Below are positions 50,820 to 58,544 of a stretch of DNA of 58,544 nt, in pieces. Origin of the DNA: Jaapia argillacea MUCL 33604 (Eukaryota; Basidiomycota; Agaricomycetes; Jaapiales; Jaapiaceae); the NCBI GenBank assembly GCA_000697665.1, contig KL197741.1:348006-406549 (forward strand). Direction: 5' to 3'. A program made the position numbers and the translations under genes. The notes beneath the pieces were generated by a model, which ran no database searches, was not told the origin of the DNA, and was given only the letters and a program-made list of their open reading frames with translations. Every line of letters begins with the position of its first letter. The first letter of the stretch is position 1.

Positions 50820-52390
50820 CAAAACTCCAACGCATCATCCACCTTCCCACGCTAAATCCGATCAGCTTCAAATCCAAACCACCGACTGACCCAAACTCAC
50901 CAAGCCTGTTCAAGCCAACGAAGTCCACCCAAAGTCAAACCTCACACTCGCGCTCCATCATCCACAGATCTCAAGTCCACGCCCGTAACGACATCACAGT
51001 CAAATCCCTCTCCCATCATCCATACTGCCTATCTCAAATTACGGCCGGTTGAACACGAGAGTTTAAAACTTCCAACTTTGAGCGCCATCTCACTCGCTCC
51101 TATTCATGCTTGAGGAGAATGAGACGAGGAGGTCGAGTTTGTGTTGTAGGATTTTGGGGTTCGCGGGGTCGAGCGCGAGGTAAGAGGTATTTATCGAGGA
51201 TGGAATATGAAGGAGGTGATGAGGTCTACTGTCGGGGCATCCGTGGGTGGAAGCGCGGGTACGAGTGTATCGAACGCTGGGTATTAAGAGATCGAGGTGT
51301 TGGATGCGGGGACTGAGCTGCGAGGTCCGAGTTGTAGGGTATCGCGTGATCGAAGAGTGGCATGATTGTGCTCCAACAGTGGGTGAAGTGTTTGGTAACA
51401 CAAAGATGTTGATGGACGTCGGGATCGTTGAGAGTTAAGGGTTACATGGTTCGGCCGATGGGGGTGAGGGAGGCGATTGTGTTGGCAGTTGAGATAGAGT
51501 GCGGGGTGTTATAAAAGTCCTGTAGAAGATGCCTTTCGAATGCTTCGGAACACCCGCTGAGTAAAGTCGGTACACTCAGAGTGGCATACGTCCAAAAGAC
51601 TTGCGGGGATTCATGATTATCGGAACGAAAGGAGGTAGAGGGATAGGTCATCCCCACTATGACCGGAATCTATGATTAAAAAAAATATCATGTTAAGGGC
51701 GGGGGGGCCGGCTTTTCGATGTGCCTTGACGCCGAGGGTCCTATCGGAATAGTTCCCAGTGCGAGAGCAAATGGTGGACATGTCGGATGAGACAGAGAGC
51801 GGCGAGGTGTGAGGCGCCATCTAGCCTCGAGGTGTCAATAAGTAAGGGTGGGAAGTTCTCTATGCTCTGGCTCCGCGTCGAGGTTGGGAGGGTTAGCTTG
51901 AACTTTTTGGGTAAGCTCGGAGACGGGGTAGGGTATCGTTCGTGAGGTTCACGAACAGCGGGAATAATCGAGTGGAAGGTGATACAGAGTCGGGTGTAGA
52001 GGAAAAAGGAGATTCATATGACTGAGAATTCGTTGAATGGAGCCCATATCGTGGTTTTGAGGAGGAAGATAGGGATTTAACAGAGCGGATCCCGCTACGT
52101 CTCGCAAGCGTACTCGACGGCCAAACAGCTCGAGATCGTTGTCTATCTCATAACTCTGAGGAGGCTCGAGAAGAGATGGGAGAACCTTGGAGCAAACGGA
52201 GATACCAGGCAGCAGGATCCTTGATGCGAAGAGGGAGAGTCACTTTAGCTGAAGTGCTACGTGAAGTCGTCCCTTGGGTGTGGTGATAGGTAGCGGAAAC
52301 AGGCAGGCGATCACAGCGAGGATCGTGCGTATCCCATCGGAGGGTGTATCCGCTCAGTTCGATAATCAGTGGCAGAGCTGAAGGGTGTGT
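50820..52390. repeat. Right inverted-repeat arm, inner part
   Basis: 50820-51440 pairs in inverse with 29980-30540 (for example the stretch around 51300-51350 against 30020-30060). 51650-52390 pairs in inverse with 26790-27472, including GAGCTGTTTGGCCGTC at 27000 against its complement near 52120. The terpene synthase relic of the left arm is missing here. Confidence 0.6.
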
Positions 52391-52459
52391 TCCGAGTGGT
52401 CGTATGCGAGATCAACGTGCAGCCAGCCGGGAAGTGAATTGCATGCTTCGACTGGACCG

Positions 52460-53290
52460 CTCGCCAACAGTTACATTCCGAGGTCGAGTACTGGAGAACT
52501 AACCCTGATGGTCAGAGGGTGTCTGCGGGTGTAAATTTACTGTGTGTACCAGGCGGCATTGCATGCTCCGAGATTTTGTGCGAAGGACCGAGGAGGGAGG
52601 AGCGGAGAGGCCACGTGGCGAGGTTGGAGAACATCAGCAGCGCAGCATCCCTATAACTCGACAACTCAACCATCTCCGATCATCCTACTCCAGCTTCAAT
52701 CTTAGCAACACATGGCCGAGAAGAAATCCTCGACCATAGCCACAAAATCATCTGACAGAACCGAAGTGGCTCAGAAAGTCGAACAAAAGGCGAACAAAAA
52801 GGTTGGCAAGTCCAAGAGAGCCGAGGACGAGGATGGTCTGGAGAGTGTCTTCGACAAGGTTCGTCTCATCTTCCATTGCTGTTCCCGAGGGTCGAGTACT
52901 AGAGACCTAAGCCAGATGGCCAGAGGTTGTCTGAGGGTGCTACCTTGGTACGCATTACCAAGCGACATCGCATGCGCCGAGATTTTGTGTGAGGGGCCAA
53001 GGAGGGAGGGAGCGGAGAGGGCTACGTAGCGAGGTTGGAGAACATCAACAGCATAGCATCCCTATAACTCAACAACTCCATGATCTCCGATCATTCTGCT
53101 CCAGCTTCACTTTTAATAACACCCGGCGAAGAAGAAATCCTCGACCGCAACCACCAAAGCACCCAAAAAAGCCAAAGTTGCTCAGGAAGTCGAACGAGAA
53201 GCCGAGAAAAGGTGGGCAAGTTCAAGAGAGCCGAGGAAGAGTATGGTCTGGAGAGTGTCTTCGACAAGGTACGTCTCATCTCCCATTGCT
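52460..53290 (+). repeat. Tandem duplication of about 400 bp containing an exon
   Basis: 52470-52880 is followed by a diverged direct copy at 52890-53290 (shared landmarks GGTTGGAGAACATCA and GGTCTGGAGAGTGTCTTCG). It forms part of about 1.1 kb absent from the corresponding place in the left arm (about 26700-26790). Confidence 0.7.
52712..52858 (+). CDS. Lysine-rich first exon, gene fragment
   Basis: ATG at 52712 opens MAEKKSSTIATKSS..., ending KSKRAEDEDGLESVFDK before a GTTCGT donor-like site. The 49 residues are Lys/Glu-rich, nuclear-protein-like. No second exon is found before the duplicated copy. In that copy the ATG position reads CCGG and the frame shifts, so it is decayed. Family not recognised. 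Confidence 0.35.
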
Positions 53291-53589
53291 GTCTCGAGCC
53301 GCGTGGAGAAGTGGTGACTCGATCGTGCCGCTCAGTAGCGCCGCCGCGAACGGGGAGCAACACATGAAGTCACGGAGGGACTCGTCAAAGGTCCTCCTTC
53401 TCGTTCAGCAAACGCGACGCTAACACCATGTCCGAGTGGGAACCACCCATGGAGTAGCATACAACACGTCATTTCCTCCAGTCGAAAAAAATTATCCCTG
53501 TTCCTGCCAACGAAGCTAACTCTCACATTGCATAACACAGGCCGGATATGATATATGAGCGGTAAGACGAATGGAAGGATAGGCGGTGG

Positions 53590-56500
53590 CGTGAACTAAG
53601 TCATTGGGACTGTTTCGACGGAGAATCGACTGGTATAGCAAGGAGGGAGGTTCGTGATGTGTGAGGATTCGAGGGAGGAGGGAGGTCGAAGTTCTGAGTT
53701 TGGACCCGAAGAGTCACTTCGAGCGTCGCGAATCGTATTTGTATACGGGGGTGTATTGGTTACGCCGAAACGATTCACAAAATGCGTAGGCTTGGGAGCT
53801 ATGGAGCCATACTTGAACTGATTTCGCGGGAAAATACGATTTCAATCAGTACGAAACCTGAAGATAGAGAAGAAGGGACATACGAGTTGATTTGCGAGAT
53901 CGCCAACTAACACCCAACACCCAGTGCCGTGAATACTCCAACATTCCTCGCCCACCCACTTTGTAATCCCAATACCACTTTCTCAGATGTCATAGCCTCT
54001 CTCTCTCTCCGGGAATGTTGATATGCAACGCCCCGAACCGACTCTACCTCTCAATACCTCTCTCGGCATCCTCCATCCGTCTCAAAACCTCGGCGATCGA
54101 GTCCAAATGGGAACCCTGGTTGTGGAGCAATGGGGCAGTGGCATGCATCTGTGGTGGAGGATCCGACGGCTACGCTCACAGGCGGATGCGAAATATGTTG
54201 TGGTGCGAATCGAGTGGGTCGATGGTGAATCGACTGAGATCGAAAAGGGGTGGGGGTCGTGATGTATGAGGGTTCGGACTCCGTGTTGTATTCAAGTTGG
54301 AAGTTGCACGTCAAGGTTATACGCAAGACATCGAGAGCGTATATGCATTCCGCGATTGGAAACGAGACACGTGGATTGAACTTGGCGCCAGAGAGGGATA
54401 CTTGAACTACGATCGGAGTGAAGATTTCATTTAGATAGGTACGAAATCTGACGGATAGAGGGAGGGACGTACGAGTTGATTCTTGAGATGGTCAGCGAAC
54501 ACCTAACACCCAACGCGACAAACCTACCAACCTTCCTGACCCAACCAATTCATGTTCCAGCACCTATATTCCCACCCAACAACCTCTCGCCCGGCGAATG
54601 CAGAGCAAACGCAGCCCTAATCCGCGATACTCGTCCTCCCTCTGTCAGCACATTACATCCTCTCCATCTCGAGGCCCCTGCGATTTCGATTGAGCGGAGA
54701 TACGAACGCCGATTGTGAACCATGGGAGGATGGGAGGCACGGCGTAAGGAGTTCGTGTCGAACGGTCGTGTGGATTTTGATGACAACGCATATTGGACGG
54801 TTCGAATAGACGACGGTTCTAGTTTGGTCACCTCCAACGGGAAGTTGTTCGAGTTGGGCGACAATCTTTGAATACGAGGAGCTTGAGGTTCGGACTGAGA
54901 CACGGGGCTTTGGGGTCGGTTAGGGTGCACAGGTCAATGCGAGACACGACATACCGAGACAATCTCCGAACTCCCCATAGCCGTCTACCACCATCTGTTT
55001 CCTGGGACTTATATACGTAGGCGTTCCGGCCGCTGGGAGCTTGATCGATGGAGTTGATCACGATGCTAGCGACAGAGGATTTTGAAGGCTACGTTGGAGT
55101 GTCGCCATGCGATTGAAGCGCAGTGAGTAGGACGACAACGCCTGTCCTACGACCCCGCGGTGTCGCAGCAAGAAAACAGAAGACAGAGGTGGAAAGACAG
55201 AGACATCTCAACAATCCCGAAGCGGATCTGTGCAACGATGTCACATTGTTTATGTTCCGATCTCCGTCAATTAGCTCGCCGTCCGCCAAGTCCTTCGCTG
55301 ACCTCGGAAGGATGCGATACGAGTTATCTTGTGCAGTGTTCGAATACTGACTCAAACTCTCGTCAATCCACTGCACTGCCGTCTTCTGAGTCGGAATATC
55401 GACTTAATGTCACTCGACGATCAAGTGTTCATTAACCCTGTTCGTCCACATTCTCTTAGGTACTATTCAAGCACATTTTATCCTGGCCACGAATCTTCTG
55501 CTCGTAGACGGAGTGGATCGGATGGGACGAAGCCGGCGACTCGGAGGATGTACGACTTGCATAGTACTCAGACGCGAGCGAAACCGCTGCGTATGATACC
55601 ATGGGACAAGGTCAGTTATAGTACCACGATCAGGTACTCCTGGTTTGACTGTAATTCTGTTGAAATCCAGGGCAACGGTTCACTTCGACTTTGCCGCCCG
55701 TTTCCTTGTCTCCATTTCTCCCGTCAAAATCTCGAAACACTATCCACCTCCCTTAAATCATATCAGCTTCGCATCCAAACAACCGATACACCCAAAGCCA
55801 AACCTTCATGGCATCACACCTGCACCTCATCATTCACAACACTCAAGTCCTATCGATACATCATGCATCATGCTCAAACGCCTCCCAGCTTCCGCATTCC
55901 CACATTCCGACTTGTTCTCAGCGGTCGGTCGGACATGATAGTCCTAGAACCCCAAACCTCGAACGCCATATCGTCTCGCAACTCCCACTTATCCATCCTT
56001 CACGAGTAGGAGGAGCGAGACGAGAAGGTCGAGTTGTGGGATAGGGTTGGTGGTTTTAATGGTAGACCCTGAGGTGGAGGGAGTTCGAGTTCTCGGTTTT
56101 TGGGCAAATCAAGGTGAGGAATAGAGGTACGATTTGCGGGGCGTCGTATGATCGGGAGCGAGCTGAGCTCATGCCCCAACAATGGGCTGCGCTGTTGGTA
56201 GAGGTGCAGTGTCTGGTTTGGTGACGATGTCTGGTTGGTTGCCCTCGAGACGATACCTTCGAGTCTCTCAGGCCCTTCTCCGCACAAAACTCCTCATCTC
56301 TTCTCCTCATACCCTTCTGGCGCCTCTCCCCCACGTAACCGAACCTTCAGTCAACGGAAACCCGAACTCCCAATCTCTGCCGACTCCCTCACCCAACCTC
56401 TCTCACTACAAAGGTCGCACGAGCCTAACTTCATCCCCTTGCCTCCCTCTCAAAGTTCTCTCACATCCCACCCCGTCAAATCGAACGGGAGCACGTCTGC

Positions 56501-57290
56501 GCATCGTTATTCACAACACCCTGCGATGTTCCCTTGCTGCGGCAACCTACAAACAAAAGGATATCGTGACGGCGGACTTGTCTTGATGGAGGTCCATACC
56601 GCTTGATACAAGACGTACGTCCGTCTATATTCCCGTATCCCTTTCTCTCCACCTATTCCTAATACTTCGTCTCTTTCTTCAGCCTGTCCGCTCGAGATCG
56701 TTTGGATGCCGATGTCAGCACTGTTTCGAATGGCAGACACCCCCCTCCGGCTAGTCGTCTAGTTAACCTCTTGATATCCTCCGCATGGGAATATATCCGT
56801 TTCGTACATATCGTCACATAAAATGTGCATCACCGGACCTTCTGATAAGCAGAGACTCCAATATCCTTCGGCCCTTTTGATCAAGTTCTAGGTTTCTATC
56901 GATTCGACTCGCCTCAATAATACCCACCGGCCGCGCTCTTTACCCTCTCGACTTCGGTGGAGGTTACCATCCACTCATCCTATTCCAATTTAATAATTCT
57001 ACTCGACCATCATAGCGCTCTGCATTACTGGGGGGAGTTGATGTTCGGAGTGAAGTTTGCTGGAGGGAAGTATGGGAGAGACTGTTCAGGGAGAGACCGA
57101 AAGTAAGCGATCCTTTATTGATCTCTTCACGACATCGTTATTAATCGTCTTTCTCAGAGATTTAGTTTATTCGCGTTCACCTCTGTAGTCACGACTTCGA
57201 TTATATAGACAGTGATGTAAGATTTCCGGTTACGATCCCGTCGGGCGGACGCAAACAAGATTAAACTCAAACGCTGGGGGTGTCGTCGCC
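53590..57290. repeat. Right inverted-repeat arm, outer part (copy 4)
   Basis: 53640-54770 is nearly identical in inverse to 25560-26695 (copy 3). 54770-57150 pairs in inverse with 14608-16990 (copy 2) and includes the 55120-55330 segment that copy 3 lacks. None of the three mobile insertions of copies 2 and 3 is present. No supported gene. Confidence 0.7.
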
Positions 57291-57313
57291 CGCGACGTCG
57301 TGTATAGGCGATT

Positions 57314-57326
57314 GGGCGCTTCGCCC
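57314..57326. promoter_or_regulatory. Hairpin upstream of kinase-family copy 4
   Basis: GGGCG-CTT-CGCCC lies about 152 bp upstream of the ATG at 57478, as in copies 1 and 3. The outer arm on one side has mutated (CGACGTCG instead of CGAGGTCG). Confidence 0.45.
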
Positions 57327-57477
57327 ACTGCCTCGTGTTCCCCGGCAGGTGCCAGCACTGCCCACACAGCAATCTTTGCTCCCATCCACTGCAACGACCT
57401 GGCTTTCAACCTCTTCTCTTCCCTCAACGCTCACACTCGCTTAGAGTCACGATTGAACTTCGTTCCAACTGAGAATC

Positions 57478-58407
57478 ATGTCGTCCACTACTTTCGGTGA
57501 GACTCCATCTTCCTCTCGACTTTCCTTTTGAGTTGATTGTTGAACGTTGAATCGAAATAGATTACTCCGCTGATGCAAACTACAATCCCCTGGAGTGCCT
57601 TTCCAAACCGATTTTCGATGCTTCAGACCTCCCAGTCATGCTTCTATTCGTCTACCATACAATCTATGCATATCAGAAAAGGTCATCTGCATTTTACTTG
57701 AAGAATATGATTGGAGGTCGCAACTCCGTTGCCAATATATGAACTCTTTGGCGACCTGGAGATGAGGAGTGGCTTTGGAGTAACCTGCAGAAGGATGGGG
57801 ATGGTTGGCTGCCCGATGATGCCGACTGTGAAGAAGCTCGGAAGGGGTACAGACGACGTGTCGATCGCCTGGCAGGCGGTGGAGTTCCCGATTTATGGCC
57901 CGCCTCAGTGAAGGGGAGGATTTGGAAAGCCGATACTCCCACACGAGCGTCAGCCATCGCGTGGCTAATTCTTATTTCGCCTTTCTTTTCCCATCTCTGG
58001 GGTACCAGAGTATTCAATTTTTTTGCCTGCACTGACATGTGGATTGAGATTTGTACATCATGCAATTTTTTGGTCTCCCTGGGACTCCCGATCCAACTGC
58101 TCACTGTATTCGTCGAAACCCTTTCCGATAACGGCCACACATGCTCCTTCTGGGACAGCTCAGTGTCATCTTGAGCGATCCTGTTCTCCTAGCTATACAA
58201 TTATCACGACTACCGTATCCTCATTGCACTCTGCGACAACAAAGGTTTCTTTCTATCAGGCAAAGACGGGTGAATTCCTTGTGATGCTTGCCAGACCGTG
58301 TAAGTGCATTTGGCAGCTGACCGTTGCATTCAAAAGGTTGATGTATTCATCGCAATTAGCCGTGAAGGGCTTCCCTCTGGCCTCTTGCCGTGGGTTTTAG
58401 ATCCAAA
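57478..58407 (+). pseudogene. Kinase-linked family gene, copy 4, with stops and truncation
   Basis: Exon 1 is 57478-57496 (ATG at 57478), exon 2 is 57561-58299, and exon 3 starts at 58360. Splice sites match copy 3. Four in-frame stops occur: TGA at 57740, TGA at 58172, TAG at 58190 and TGA at 58271. Each replaces a Trp conserved in the other copies (WTLWRPG, SSWATLFSW, DGWIPCD). Exon 3 reads REGLPSG then LPWVLDPK and stops matching at 58411, where telomere-like repeats begin. The rest of the N-terminal region and the whole kinase domain are absent. Confidence 0.88.
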
Positions 58408-58470
58408 GGTTAGGGTTGGGTTAGGGGGGAGCGAGCGTTAGGGTTTAGTTAGGTTAGGGGGGAAGCGAGC
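58408..58470 (+). repeat. Degenerate telomere-like tract
   Basis: GGTTAGGGTTGGGTTAGGG starts at 58408 and continues as two similar blocks, each ending TTAGGGGGG followed by AGCGAGCG or AAGCGAGCG. TTAGGG is the usual fungal telomere repeat. About 75 bp of ordinary sequence follow to the window end, so the tract is interstitial or subtelomeric rather than the physical end. Confidence 0.7.
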
Positions 58471-58544
58471 GCGAAGCGCAAGCGAATCAAGATAAGTCGA
58501 AAGGAGTAAAGAATAACAGGCTATCCGAAGAGTAGGCACTGTTT

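Noticed and set aside
57740-58273. Classical RIP as the cause of the stops
   Set aside because: Three of four changes are TGG to TGA, not the CpA-to-TpA context, and intact copies of the same repeat sit nearby. Kept only as an observation.
1-58544. CRISPR arrays, bacterial operons or ribosome binding sites
   Set aside because: The sequence is eukaryotic with spliced genes. The repeats are segmental or minisatellite, without uniform spacers.

Overview
The window comes from a filamentous basidiomycete, most likely an Agaricomycete. Genes are split by many introns of about 50-65 bp with GT..AG ends. The recognisable families are TKL-type protein kinases with an HGDLRG catalytic loop, a TPR-CHAT protein, a fungal acetamidase-type amidase, a KRE6/SKN1 glucan-synthesis protein and a sesquiterpene synthase relic. 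TTAGGG-like repeats at the right edge and heavy duplication point to a subtelomeric setting.

Layout. From 1 to about 31.1 kb there are three head-to-tail copies of one duplicated unit. Each has a minus-strand gene (a previously unfamiliar N-terminal region fused to a protein kinase), a hairpin-bearing promoter, and 4-8 kb of decayed non-coding repeat. Copy 1 (1-2072) is broken by a solo LTR. Copy 2 (10566-13231) and copy 3 (19333-22609) read through as spliced genes of about 781 and 938 codons. Separate small elements have landed in individual copies: a 1,076-bp element with a tRNA-like head, a 154-bp TA-flanked MITE and a 494-bp fold-back element. A frameshifted terpene synthase relic sits at 27.5-28.2 kb.

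From about 31.1 to 50.8 kb is a single-copy island. It holds a TPR-CHAT gene (+, three exons seen), a nine-exon-group amidase (-), a frameshifted F-box-like gene (+), a 12-exon KRE6/SKN1-like gene (+) with replaced active-site residues, and a Ser/Pro-rich hypothetical gene (+). Gene-poor stretches lie between them.

From 50.8 to 58.4 kb the repeat unit returns in inverted orientation as copy 4. It ends with a plus-strand kinase-family pseudogene carrying four in-frame stops, cut off where a degenerate TTAGGG tract begins. The island is therefore flanked by large inverted repeats. The kinases and the CHAT protein belong to families expanded in Agaricomycetes and sometimes linked to signalling or self/non-self responses, but no pathway joining the genes is visible here. 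Exon boundaries were read by eye from splice signals and frame continuity. They have not been checked by alignment or RNA data.
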